From: Gerris lacustris
Taxonomy: Eukaryota; Arthropoda; Insecta; Hemiptera; Gerridae
Length of the DNA stretch: 64,000 nucleotides
Reading direction: 5' to 3'
NCBI GenBank assembly: GCA_951217055.1
Contig: OX578286.1
Location: forward strand, 36,860,345 to 36,924,344
The position numbers were made by a program, and so were the translations under genes. Below the pieces are notes generated by a model. It made no database searches and had not been told where the DNA came from. It was given only the letters and a program-made list of their open reading frames with translations. Numbering within the stretch: position 1 is the stretch's first letter; the number at the start of each line of letters is the position of its first letter. This document shows positions 35,776-46,304 of the stretch, piece by piece.

Positions 35776-36194
35776 GTATCGTCTACAGATATAAATGTAA
35801 GAATTGCGGTGAAATATTCGAGCATTTCTCCGGCCTGTGCAATCACAAGGATTTGGAATGCGGCAAATTGATTCAATACAATTGCGCAATCTGCCCTTAT
35901 CGATGTTACTATAAAGCCGCCATTAAATATCACATGGATGTAAAACATAAGGAAGGTGATGTCGATGATAATATATCGAAGCGAGAATCAACATTTTCTG
36001 AATTATTAAACCAGTCCCAGTCAGGCATAGACGCTAAAAAACTTGCCACATTTTTGGCGAAAAATAAGCAAATATGTCGGCCGTCCACGTCTAAAGAACC
36101 ACACTTGTCAGAACATCAATCAGAACCAAGAATAAACGTTCTCACTTGGCAAAAGCGCAAAAAGACGACAAGCCGTAAAAAACAAGCAGAATAA
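35776..36194 (+). CDS. lola: lola-type alternative terminal exon 12, zinc-finger pair with long tail
   Basis: Terminal exon of 139 residues opening after atatttctgttttag (AG at 35774-35775). Finger 1 is C2HC (Cys8, Cys11, His24, Cys29) and finger 2 is C2H2 (Cys37, Cys40, His53, His58), with linker GKLIQYN. Unlike most exons here it carries about 80 residues after the fingers: an acidic stretch, a predicted polar middle, a short block HQSEPRINVLTWQ and a Lys/Arg-rich end that could act as a nuclear localisation signal. Exon 13 has the same tail block, so the two are duplicates. A conserved intron motif lies about 30 bases before the acceptor. AATAAA is at 36268-36273. Confidence 0.88.
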
Positions 36195-36624
36195 TTATAT
36201 TGTTGCAATGATGTAAATTTTAACTTTATGTGTTTGTTTTATATATATATCCTTATTTTTATGAACAAATAAATAAATACATATATTTGTTCTTATAAAA
36301 CTTGGTAGTATAATTGGATTGTGGAGCAGGCAAATTTTTTCTCTAGAAAAAGTGCCCAAAAAATATTGAAAAGTCTGGAAGTGTGTACTGAGAGTAAGCA
36401 AAAAGTTAATAACAATATTATATTAGTTAAAATGTGTGAGATTAAACAATTGAACTTGAGAAATTGGCTATCGTTTTTTGGCAGTATAATGATACTTTTT
36501 ATGATATAAGTTTTATTGGTAGTTAAATAACTTTATATAATTATAATAAAATTTAATTATATTTACATTTTAAAAGCTCAAATAATTCATTGTTAAAATA
36601 TATATATAACAAATTTTTTAAATT

Positions 36625-37564
36625 ATATTATTATATTAACTTATTAGTTCACTAATGATTACCAATAGGATCAGCGAGTATTGGTTCATTTGGTCCTTTG
36701 AGCCGGATTCTTGACTTTGACATTTGCCTTAAAAGGAGCCTGTTCTACCTGTTTATTTGATGTGACAGTCATATAATGATGACATAATATGACATGATGG
36801 CTAATAATATGTCATACTTGTTATTCTTATTATTCAGTTATTGTCTTACTTCTAAATATACTATAAATTAACTAAATCGATATCTCATTATCTTACATAT
36901 TGGCGCTGCGGACATAAAATGCCAAGAAGGAACAAACAAAATCAGGATGATGAAGATGAAGGAAACGAAATTTTTCGGATAGTAAAACAATTTAACTTTA
37001 AAATATTTTATGCAGAAGATTTGGTCACTTATTTGGAGAGATTCGGAATAGCACTAAGAGTACAGAACATTAATAATGATGGATTGGCTAAAGATCTTCT
37101 ACTTTCTAAAATAGGTAGTAAAGCTTTTAAAGTACTTTACGATCGCTTTAGACCAAACGGAGTAAGTAATCAAACTTATGATGATATTATAAATTTGTTA
37201 AAGTCTTATTATGTAAAACAGTACTACACTTTAGGTGAAAGAATTACATTTACTAGATGAACAAGAGAGCACAATGGACTAATTTATAAATTTCTTAATT
37301 CTCTACGCTCAAATTTATTAGCTCCCTCAATTCAAAATTCGTTTGACATCATTGTCCTGCCAATTTAATCTTTAAATATGAATAAGTCCTTTGTTCAGCT
37401 ACCCATTCCATAAACTTGACAGACTGCAGTTCAAATTTTCTTGATTTTTCCCTATACATAGAAAATTTATAAAATTAAATTATTATATTAACTTATTAGT
37501 TCACTAATGATTACAAAGAGGATCAGAGACTATTCGTTCGTTTGGTCCTTTGAGCCGGATTCTT
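36625..37564. mobile_element. remnant LTR retroelement with direct repeats around a gag fragment
   Basis: Two copies of a roughly 88-base sequence lie 852 bases apart (36625-36712 and 37477-37564). Both include ttagttcactaatgatta and a ggtcctttgagccggatt block. Between them are a primer-site-like sequence and a short gag frame. The repeats may be parts of LTRs left after internal deletion. The same ggtcctttgrgcc theme recurs in weaker form near 16400 and 32900, suggesting further solo fragments. The element separates the sister exons 12 and 13. Confidence 0.5.
36919..37260 (+). pseudogene. truncated gag-like fragment of an LTR retrotransposon
   Basis: An open frame of 113 residues starting at ATG, 18 bases after a primer-binding-site-like sequence (tggcgctgcgg at 36901). 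The start is charged and Asp/Glu-rich; the rest is helical in character, with the pattern of a retroelement capsid, including FKVLYDRFRP and a following YDDIINLLKSYY. The frame stops early; the next bases still resemble gag in another frame. No protease or polymerase is present. It lies between two direct repeats (36625-36712 and 37477-37564). Assignment to a gypsy- or Pao-like element is an inference. Confidence 0.55.
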
Positions 37565-38086
37565 CTAATTGTTTAATTTTAGTTGGTAGTTTTGCCTACC
37601 ATGAATATGATGGATTCAGTTACATGTCTTCCTTACGTTTGTAACCTCGAATGACAGCACTACTTGCATTTCTAATTATTTGTAATACTTGAATATTCCT
37701 CCATTTTCCACAAATCATTCCTTCAATTTGTGATGATCCTGATTACAAAGTTATTGAGAGACCAAAAATCAAGTTGGGTGTATCATTTGATAGGTGACCA
37801 TGACCACTCTGATTTGGAGAAAAAATATCAAGTGATAAACAAACATCAACTTGCTTTTTGGCCCGCAAAACCATTTCTTACTTAAGATCATGAAAATGAT
37901 CTTGTCTTATGGCAAGATGAACCCTGTGGATGAACTTTATCGATCAAATATTCATGGAGGACACCAAAAAATTAAGTCATACACAAAATTCGAGCTTGAT
38001 ATTACTGTCACTTTTAGGCACACAGTCTCCTGTACTATTAATGTCCTGGGCAAATGGCAAATAATTTTGATGTATTTCTGTTTCAG

Positions 38087-38520
38087 GTAAAAACTGTCAA
38101 TTTCATTGTAACAAATGCGGCAACATATACAAACATTACTTCAGCCTTTACAATCACAGGACTTTAGAATGCGGCAAAATGATTCAATACAAATGCCCAA
38201 TCTGTCCTTATCGTTCTTACTATAAGACCAATATTGAATCACATTTGAATTTGATTCATCATAGTAGTGATTATTCCATGACGAAGCAAATACCAGATGT
38301 CCCTGATTTGTTAAACATCAGTGGTGAAAAAATAAATAATTTTTTGGAGATAAACAAGCAAGTAGATGCAACTACTCAAGAGTTAGACTTGATGGAACAA
38401 GATCACCAACAAGATCACCAAGATCACCAATCGGAACCAAGACCTAACATTCTAACCTTGCAAAAACACAAGAGCCCCAAGAACAAGCAGAACTACAATT
38501 ATATTATTTCGATCATGTAA
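38087..38520 (+). CDS. lola: lola-type alternative terminal exon 13, zinc-finger pair with long tail
   Basis: Terminal exon of 144 residues, sister of exon 12, opening after gatgtatttctgtttcag (AG at 38085-38086). Finger 1 is C2HC (Cys8, Cys11, His24, Cys29) with an additional Cys4 before it; finger 2 is C2H2 (Cys37, Cys40, His53, His58), linker GKMIQYK. The long tail contains a repeated Asp-His-Gln stretch, the block HQSEPRPNILTLQ shared with exon 12, and a basic end. The intron just upstream also matches that of exon 12. A gag-containing retroelement remnant lies between the two sisters and so landed in or after the duplication. Confidence 0.88.
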
Positions 38521-38742
38521 AATTGAATTTTATGTGTTTATTTTTATATACTTCTAATGTAAACAGATCTAATGTAAACGTATTAATACTATTGATATTA
38601 AACGTAGTGTCTATGAGTGGGTGAGAAATTTCAGTGTAAGTTTTGTCCTTAAATTGCTCACTATTTTTTTCAAACCTAAATATCTGGAATAATATAAGCA
38701 GTCGACTATACTAACCTCTAAATTTCTTTATTATTTTTTTAG

Positions 38743-38978
38743 TTTATTCAGTCGATTCTGAGAAAAAGTACGTGTGTACTAACTGCCTCCGAAGTTACAA
38801 GCGCATGGGAAGCTTGTACACTCATCAAATGTACGAATGCGGGAAAGAATCCCAGTTTGCCTGCACTCATTGCTCTTACCGATGCAAGCGTCCTGGTTCA
38901 CTCAAAACACACATGGTTGTGAAACATATTAAAAACATTATGGAAATGTGTGATTCGTCGGTAACGAAAAAGGACTAA
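38743..38978 (+). CDS. lola: lola-type alternative terminal exon 14 (zinc-finger pair)
   Basis: Terminal exon of 78 residues opening after ctttattatttttttag (AG at 38741-38742); the split codon would be Val. Finger 1 is C2HC (Cys12, Cys15, His28, Cys33), finger 2 is C2H2 (Cys41, Cys44, His57, His62), linker GKESQFA. The block SVDSEKKYVCT before finger 1 is shared with exon 16, as are SYRCKRP in finger 2 and MVVKH at its end. Only about 220 bases separate it from the stop of exon 13, the shortest spacing in the array, so its branch point and pyrimidine tract must lie within that gap. A candidate AATAAA is at 39435-39440. Confidence 0.88.
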
Positions 38979-40990
38979 AGGAATTGTCAAGGTTTGCTCG
39001 CATTTGCTTCACACCATTTGCTGTTGCGTAGATTTACATCCATTAAAATATTAATTTACTGATCAATTTGCATTATAAACAACTTGTAAATACGTTCAAT
39101 ATTCCCATTGTGAACCTTATACAAACATTGATGTATATTTCCTATTTACTGATCTAGTCACTTCTATGATCAATTCTTTGTTAATTGGTTTAGATATATA
39201 CCAAATATAGAGTAGAAAAACCAAAACTTACTCTATTCAAATAAATAGTGAAACTATTCCTAGTTATTGTCCAAAATACATATAATATATTCTGAACTAA
39301 AAAACTAATTTTCTTATTGAATAGTTTTATGTTATTTTGGCTAAGGTTTAATCTAAGCACACTTGTCGATGTAATTTGTTGTTTTTAAAATGTACTTTAT
39401 AATGTTATCTGAAATTGATGTTTATTTGACGTGAAATAAAATATGTGTTTTGAAAACTGTTAAATTATTTATTTGTGTGTGCATATAGCAACAAATTGGA
39501 CTAACTTAAGAGATCAATTTGTTATACCTTCGAGGTATCCTCTCAGATGACATTTTTCCTACTTTTCCGTTCCTAGCGGCTTTGCTAAAAGATTTCGGGA
39601 ATAAGCCGACAAAATGCTTATTCAATAATCACGTGCATTCTTCTGACTCCGGTAATTTTTCTGCGGTAAATTATGAGGCATCGAACGATTTGTCCTGCGT
39701 CAATCTTATTCAATATTTTTGAAGGGTCCTATATAGATTTAACTCTAAAGTAAGGTTTATCATAATCTTCCCTCCTAAAAATTTAATTTTAATTTTACAC
39801 GTTTAGGTCAGTCCTTGAATGAATATCATTAGGTGCATAAATCCACGTTTAAGACTTAAAATATACCCAAAAACAATTTTAGCAAGACATTATAAATCTT
39901 TACTATAAGACTCATAACTTTAAATGTCATTTCATTTAAGGACACTAACTAAATTCTCTTTGTTCTTGTTCTTACAACTTTAAAGTAGCTCAATGTTCTA
40001 CTCTATTAATTTCGTAATTCCCTTAAGACATCTATGTCTCTTCCAACGCTTTCAAACAAGAGAGTAGTCAAGTTATTTTGTGTCCGCCCCGCTCATAGGT
40101 CTTATCTTTTGTTGCAAACGGACACCTGTGAGAGGAGAACGATTGTTACTCCCGTGCTGGACTCGACGGGAGACTCCCGTTAGTATTTCGACAACAGTTT
40201 CTTTTTTTTATTCTCCTCATTTGCCATTACTTATCCTTTCCCTTGTTTCAAATACAGTCCTATCCCCTACTAGAGGATCGGACAGAGACTATAAAGAACA
40301 TTATTACATGTATCAGCAACGCTATTTCTGTAATTACTTAGTACATTTTTTCCTTCGGCTATAAGTAATAGGTTCTTAGCAGTTTAGCAAAACTACTTAT
40401 TGTATTCTAACCATTTATTATGTGACAGCTCATAGAAAGTAAGCACTTTAAAGGAAGCTAAATTTTTCATTGGGCAGAACAGTTCATAATAAAGGTAAAC
40501 TGGTAAAGTTAGATAAGAAACAAAACAAACATTTACTGCAATGAAAATAACATTAGTATATTGTCAAACCATAAGACCAAATCATTTAACGTCAAATTCC
40601 GCCCTCCCACCCGGTATACTCGTTACTTCATATGTACCAAGCTAAACTTAACTTAAAATTATCAGTACACTGATGATGACTGTGTAGTCGAAACCAGTCT
40701 GTACCCTTATATTTTTATTACTTATAGTTTAATAATATACTGAGCAATTGCCCTAGTAATTTTGTTACCTCGTTTTTTTACTAGTTTAACTTCATTATAA
40801 ATACATTCCATAAACTCGCAATCAATACTATTAACAGAATATTTACGCCAAAAGTTTCCCACCTCAGCCGATATTGAAATCCTTAGAAATGCAAGTACAA
40901 ACGTTTGTGCAAAATTTTGAAACGTTTTGATCTTAAACTTTGATCTTCCGCTGTAAAACGTTCTTATTTTATATCACTCAAAATGCTTTT
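38979..40990. other. intron between exons 14 and 15
   Basis: Largely unique AT-rich sequence with the hammerhead-like motif at 40660. No gene recognised. Confidence 0.5.
40660..40715 (+). ncRNA. hammerhead-ribozyme-like motif
   Basis: Core ctgatga (40670-40676) is followed by a 4-bp stem (gact/agtc, loop gtgt), then gaaa (40690-40693), then ccagtc and tgtac. The tgtac after the predicted cleavage site pairs perfectly with gtaca just before ctgatga, forming stem I. Stem III would be very short (or form between two molecules). One extra T lies between the core and stem II. Such minimal hammerheads are described in Penelope-like retroelements. Activity is not shown. Confidence 0.5.
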
Positions 40991-41007
40991 AACTTGACTT
41001 GTTTCAG

Positions 41008-41219
41008 ATTACGAAGAGAAAAGATTTAACTGTAAGAACTGTGGTAAGATTTACAAACACTTCGCGAGCCTTTATAATCATCAGAAGTATGAGTGTGGTA
41101 AAGAGTCACAATTCAACTGTCCTGATTGTCCTTACAGCTGCAAGAGAAAAGGCGCACTTAAACGACACATCTTACTTAAACATAGAATTGATTATTCGCC
41201 GCAGTGGGTTTCATCCTGA
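41008..41219 (+). CDS. lola: lola-type alternative terminal exon 15 (zinc-finger pair)
   Basis: Terminal exon of 70 residues opening after ttgacttgtttcag (AG at 41006-41007), split codon probably Asp. Finger 1 is C2HC (Cys9, Cys12, His25, Cys30), finger 2 is C2H2 (Cys38, Cys41, His54, His59), linker GKESQFN. It lacks a convenient start codon in its frame and overlaps a longer open frame on the same strand (40999-41226) that has no finger motifs. By residue pattern (GKESQF linker, SxxCKRxGxLK in finger 2) it belongs loosely with exons 14 and 16. AATAAA is at 41490-41495. Confidence 0.87.
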
Positions 41220-41499
41220 AGCTTAGAAGACGAAAGACAAGTTTTCCCGAAGCTACCATGATGATAACCAATCAAATCAAATGCTATTTAAATACATCGA
41301 ATTGTATATACGTTCCTATTAGTTATAGGTAATCCACAAATAAGTATCTCGTGTGTTCTTATCAGTAAGTGAGCCTTGCATTTAGTCTAGGAGAAACAAT
41401 TTACGATCTGAGTGATTGCTGTCACTGTGATATCCAGTATAATCGAAGTCTTCATTGGAATGGATTCCAATGCCTACTGGGTAACAACAAATAAAGTAT

Positions 41500-41750
41500 A
41501 ATAAGGCCAGGCGCACACTGGAGACAAAACATCCTGCAGACTGTTTCCGAAATGTCTTGGTTGTGTCTGCCTAGTCACACTTATGTTGCTGCAGCCTTGC
41601 ACACTAGAGGCAAGACAATACATTGTACCCAGCGAAATGGTAATCGAGGAAATTGCTGAGATTTGTGCATAACAGTCTGCGGACAGAAATGTGTTGGGAC
41701 ATCTCCTAGGTTCAGAGATGCCCATCCCCCCCCCCCCCCCCCCAAAGCCC
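41500..41750. repeat. half-element with ggcgcacactggagac and poly-C run
   Basis: Starts aaggccaggcgcacactgga, resembling the end of a MITE, with a second gcacactagaggcaagac copy inside. Ends near a C-run of 17 bases at 41727. The opposite end was not found. Confidence 0.35.
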
Positions 41751-41802
41751 ATGGCGCAAAGCTAAAAAAAACTGCCTGAATCACTTGGAATATATAAAAA
41801 TG

Positions 41803-41926
41803 GAATATCACACTTCGGTTTTGATAAAGGAAGTAACAGTCTAAATAAGGACATTCCGTACAGCTTCTTTAGATTGTTACTCCCCTCTGTTTTTTATAAG
41901 GGGAGTAACAATCTAAAGAAGTGCCA
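41803..41926. mobile_element. partial TIR element (MITE), ctttagattgtt family
   Basis: The right half of the element is intact, ending ggggagtaacaatctaaagaagtgcc; the left half is truncated. It follows a half-copy of another repeat and a poly-C run. Confidence 0.6.
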
Positions 41927-42659
41927 ACTTGCAGAAGTAAGCTATCCTCGGGTTGTGGCCCCAAGGATTATAATAATTATGATTATTACCCATTGTGATT
42001 ATGAATAATGATTATTACCAATGATACTTCTAGAGCAAATTTGATCTGCTTATATTCGTTTTGTATAATCTATTTGCCAATTATTGTGAATCCTTTACAT
42101 TAATAATTATGAAAAATAAATTTTGTGCTTTATTTTTACACGCTTCTATTTTTCCTCATTTGTTTGTAAGCATTAATTTTTTAATTTAATTTCCTATTTA
42201 TCTTTTGTAAAAGTTGTTCATTTTAATTTTTTTATTGTGTTTCCAGTTTTTTTTTTTTTCAAAAGCATTTGGTATTTTTTTATGATCAAAATATAATTAT
42301 AATTTATAGTTTTAGTGTTGTTTTTTTTATCCTAAACTTAATTTTTCTTGTCGGACTTATGTATCTAATCTAACACTTTCCTTGACCATCTTTCATCTTC
42401 CACTCTTCTCCAGTGGAAGATGGGTTACTATTATTAGATAATATTACTTAAGATAATTGTTATATAATTATTTAAATTGCACTTACTTTCTAAGAGTGAA
42501 TGAGACATTTCATTTAAATTCGTATTTTTATTTATAATCTGAAATTTCTGGAATACTATCTTCATAAAGTTGACTGAACTAACCTCTACATTTCTTTATT
42601 TGTTTGGTTATTTTTACTATTTTATCTTTTTATTATAATTTATTTATCTTTTTTTTCAG

Positions 42660-42889
42660 ATTTGTCAGTTGATTCTGAGAAAAAATATGTTTGTACGTAT
42701 TGCTGCCGAAGCTACAAACATATGGGAAGTTTGTACAATCATCAGACGTACGAATGTGGGAAAGAATCCAAGTTTGCCTGCGCTCTCTGCTCTTACCGTT
42801 GCAAACGTCCTAGTTCGCTTAAATGTCACATGGTCGTAAAACACTCCAACATTTCTGTCGATTTGAATGAGTCCACATCCCATGTATAG
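42660..42889 (+). CDS. lola: lola-type alternative terminal exon 16 (zinc-finger pair)
   Basis: Terminal exon of 76 residues opening after a long T-tract ending ttttttttcag (AG at 42658-42659). Finger 1 is C2HC (Cys12, Cys15, His28, Cys33), finger 2 is C2H2 (Cys41, Cys44, His57, His62), linker GKESKFA. It is a clear sister of exon 14, with the shared lead SVDSEKKYVCT. Upstream intron sequence is also conserved with exon 14, though here an AT-rich insertion lengthens the gap between the shared ctaacctcta motif (42579-42588) and the acceptor to about 70 bases. Two AATAAA signals follow at 42895-42900 and 42904-42909. Confidence 0.88.
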
Positions 42890-42982
42890 ATCACAATAAA
42901 AGGAATAAAAAACTTGTCAGAGTTTACTTTCTTCTACTACTCGCCATTTATCTTAATTATGTGAACAAAACAACAATTTAGT

Positions 42983-43266
42983 TAAGGCCCCTCCACACTC
43001 TCGCGGAGTATCCTCGCCGAGTATACTCGATGAGAATTCCCGAGGCGAAGTACTCGCATCCACACTCTCGCCCTTAGTGGCGAGCACCTCATTACCATCA
43101 CTCAATGTTCCTCGCGTCCCCTTTGACTCGGGCCAAAAAACCGCCTCTGAAGCGAAGTCGGGCGAAGCGAGGAAAGGACCCTCGAGGAACCACGAGCAAC
43201 CTCTCCACATTCTCCTTCCTCGCCCGACTTCAGGCAACTTCGCGAGAGTCTGGAGGGGCCTTTAAA
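42983..43266. mobile_element. TIR element (MITE), aaggcccctccacactc type
   Basis: Left end aaggcccctccacactctcg and right end cgagagtctggaggggcctt are inverse, in a GC-rich block with open frames on both strands that have no recognisable product. Flanked by ttaa-like bases on both sides, suggesting but not proving piggyBac-like targeting. Confidence 0.6.
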
Positions 43267-43499
43267 TACACCTATTCAGATTTTAAGATGAATCTTAGTT
43301 ACATTTCTAATGTGTGAATAACATAATAAATATAATATAAACCCTTTATAGTTTCGAAGGAAAAGAAGATGAAATCACGAAAATCAATGTAATTTGATAA
43401 TACTATTTCAGGAAGAAATAGAATAATCACGAAAATCAATGTAATAAATACTAAATAGGTATGGTCAAAAGATAAAGAATAATAAAAATAGAAAAATAA

Positions 43500-45030
43500 G
43501 TTTAAGAGGAGGAAGAAGGCATTGTCAAATTAAGAAATAAATAAAGGTGATACAGGCAAATGATAAAGAATAAGAAGAATGAGTTGTCAAATTAAAAAAT
43601 AAATAAAGGAGATATAGGCAAAAGATAAAGAATAAGAAGAATGAGTTGTCAAATTAAGAAATAAATAAAGGTGATACAGGCAAATGATAAAGAATAAGAA
43701 GAATGAGTTGTCAAATTAAAAAATAAATAAAGGAGATATAGGCAAAAGAAAAAGAATAAGAAGGAGTTGTCAAATTAAGAAATAAATAAAGGAGATATAG
43801 GCAAAAGATAAAGAATAAGAAGAAGGAGTTGTCAAATTAAGAAATAAATAAAGGAGATATAGGCAAAAGATAAAGAATAAGAAGAAGGAGTTGTCAAATT
43901 AAGAAATAAATAAAGGAGATATAGGCAAAAGATAAAGAATAAGAAGAAGGAGTTGTCAAATTAAGAAGTAAATATGGGCGAAGTATAAAGAATAAGAAGA
44001 AGGCATTGTCAAATTAAGAAATAAATAAAAATAAAGGAGATATAGGCAAAAGGTAAAGAATAAGAAGAATGAGTTGTCAAATTAAGAAATAAATAAAGGA
44101 GATATAGGCAAAAGATAAAGAATAAGAAGAAGGAGTTGTCAAATTAAGAAGTAAATAAAGGAGATATAGGCAAAAGATAAAGAATAAGAAGAAGGAGTTG
44201 TCAAATTAAGAAATAAATAAAGGAGATATAGGCAAAAGATAAAGAATAAGAAGAAGGAGTTGTCAAATTAAGAAATAAATAAAGGAGATATAGGCAAAAG
44301 ATAAAGAATAAGAAGAAGGAGTTGTCAAATTAAGAAATAAATAAAGGAGATATAGGCAAAAGATAAAGAATAAGAAGAAGGCATTGTCAAATTAAGAAAT
44401 AAATAAAGGAGATATAGGCAAAAGGTAAAGAATAAGAAGAAGGAGTTGTCAAATTAAGAAGTAAATATGGGCAAAGTAAAAAGAATAAGAAGAAGGCATT
44501 GTCAAATTAAGAAATAAATAAAGGAGATATAGGCAAAAGGTAAAGAATAAGAAGAATGAGTTGTCAAATTAAGAAATAAATAAAGGAGATATAGGCAAAA
44601 GATAAAGAATAAGAAGAAGGAGTTGTCAAATTAAGAAGTAAATATGGGCAAAGTATAAAGAAGTAGAAGAAGGCATTGTCAAATTAAGAAATAAATAAAG
44701 GAGATATTGGCAAAAGGTAAAGAATAAGAAGAATGAGTTGTCAAATTAAGAAATAAATAAAGGAGATATAGGCAAAAGATAAAGAATAAGAAGAATGAGT
44801 TGTCAAATTAAGAAATAAATAAAGGAGATATAGGCAAAAGGTAAAGAATAAGAAGAATGAGTTGTCAAATTAAGAAATAAATAAAGGAGATATAGGCAAA
44901 AGATAAAGAATAAGAAGAATGAGTTGTCAAATTAAGAAGTAAATAAAGGAGATATAGGCAAAGTATAAAGTATAAGAAGAATGAGTTGTCAAATTAAGAA
45001 GTAAATATGGGCAAAGTATAAAGAAGTAGA
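43500..45030. repeat. ~60-bp purine-rich tandem array after exon 16
   Basis: About 25 units of aaataaataaaggagatata, ggcaaaagataaagaataag and aagaaggagttgtcaaatta. Some units are a shorter form (aagtaaatatgggcaaagta), and runs of long and short units repeat in order, indicating higher-order amplification. Strongly purine-rich on the plus strand and full of AATAAA strings. Confidence 0.9.
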
Positions 45031-45041
45031 ATAAGAGGAAA

Positions 45042-45562
45042 GGTCACAGCTAGCGGATACGTAAATAAAATACGGAGTCCCTAAGGGATTCATCTATGGC
45101 TTATGGCAACACTTTTGCGGCGCTTTTAAAACCTGTATGAAACCTTCACTTCGTCCTCTTCTTGTTTTCCTTCTGTGTTTTTTTAATATTTAATTAGTTT
45201 TATTATAATATATTTGTATCTGTTCCTACATTATTTTTATTATATCTGTGTTTATCTACGTTTTTTTTTTATCTTTATCTGTGCATTTATATCTGTGTTT
45301 TTTATATCTGTGCTTATTATATCTGTTCCTACATTATATTTATTATATACTTATTTCTTATTTATGTATAATAAAAATCTTAATATATAATCTTATTAGA
45401 TAAGTTTTTTTAAGCAAGAGAACTAAATTCAAGTTGAAAACACGATTTTATAATTTGCTTTGTTTATAACCTGACCGAAACTCGAGGGGAGGGAAACAGC
45501 TCCCCGAAGATATATTGTTATCTATATAGCCCTCCGAGTTACGTATCCGCTAGCTGTGAACC
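45042..45562. mobile_element. 521-bp TIR element (MITE-like)
   Basis: Left end ggtcacagctagcggatacg and right end cgtatccgctagctgtgaac are inverse. The inside is T-rich with no coding potential. It lies directly against the end of the 60-bp array. Confidence 0.65.
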
Positions 45563-45974
45563 CACCTCAAAGGGTTGTCAAATTATTATTTGTCATATTT
45601 TGTGAATATTGTAATAGCTTAAAGTATTACACTATTAAAATACTATTATTATATTGTTGTTAAATCATGTTCTACAGTAATATTTTTACACTTACTTTGT
45701 TGTAAATGTTTTATTATATCTATTTTTCTTTTGTAATTTATAGTTTATACTAATTTTATTAACCTAGCTATATGTATTAATTTTTGTAATATTAAACAAA
45801 TGTAATTATTATGAATATACCTACATTTTATAGTTGCCTGAAAATTCTAGTTTATTTATTCATTACCGAAAACTTGTGGCAATTTATTATGGAAGTATCA
45901 AGGTATGAATTAATCTATAAATAATATTATATTTTATATTTTAAAAAAAGCTTTTATAAAACATCCACTAAAGA

Positions 45975-46129
<155 letters not shown>

Positions 46130-46238
46130 TTATATTAGAACCTATAGCACTACGAATGATGATAATATACGTGTATTCTATCGAAAAACGCCAAATACTG
46201 TTGACATATTATTTTTAAGTATAATATCTAGATATATG

Positions 46239-46304
46239 GCGTATGAAAGCAAAGTTGATTACTGCCTTGTAGGCAAAGCAGTAATCAACTTTGCTTTCAT
46301 ACGC
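46239..46304. repeat. perfect 27-bp stem, 12-base loop hairpin
   Basis: Arm 46239-46265 begins gcgtatgaaagcaaagttga and its exact inverse is at 46278-46304. The loop is 12 bases. It could be a small palindromic transposon remnant; a perfect stem with no flanking pairing argues against a typical conserved microRNA precursor. Confidence 0.7.

Noticed and set aside
40999..41226. 75-codon open frame overlapping exon 15
   Set aside because: It is the wrong frame; the neighbouring frame holds the intact finger pair in the array's phase.
42953..43317. Open frames of 62-94 codons on both strands
   Set aside because: Confined to a GC-rich TIR element with inverted ends; no known protein.
43500..45030. 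CRISPR-like array
   Set aside because: Units are contiguous with no unique spacers, and the genome is eukaryotic; it is a satellite.
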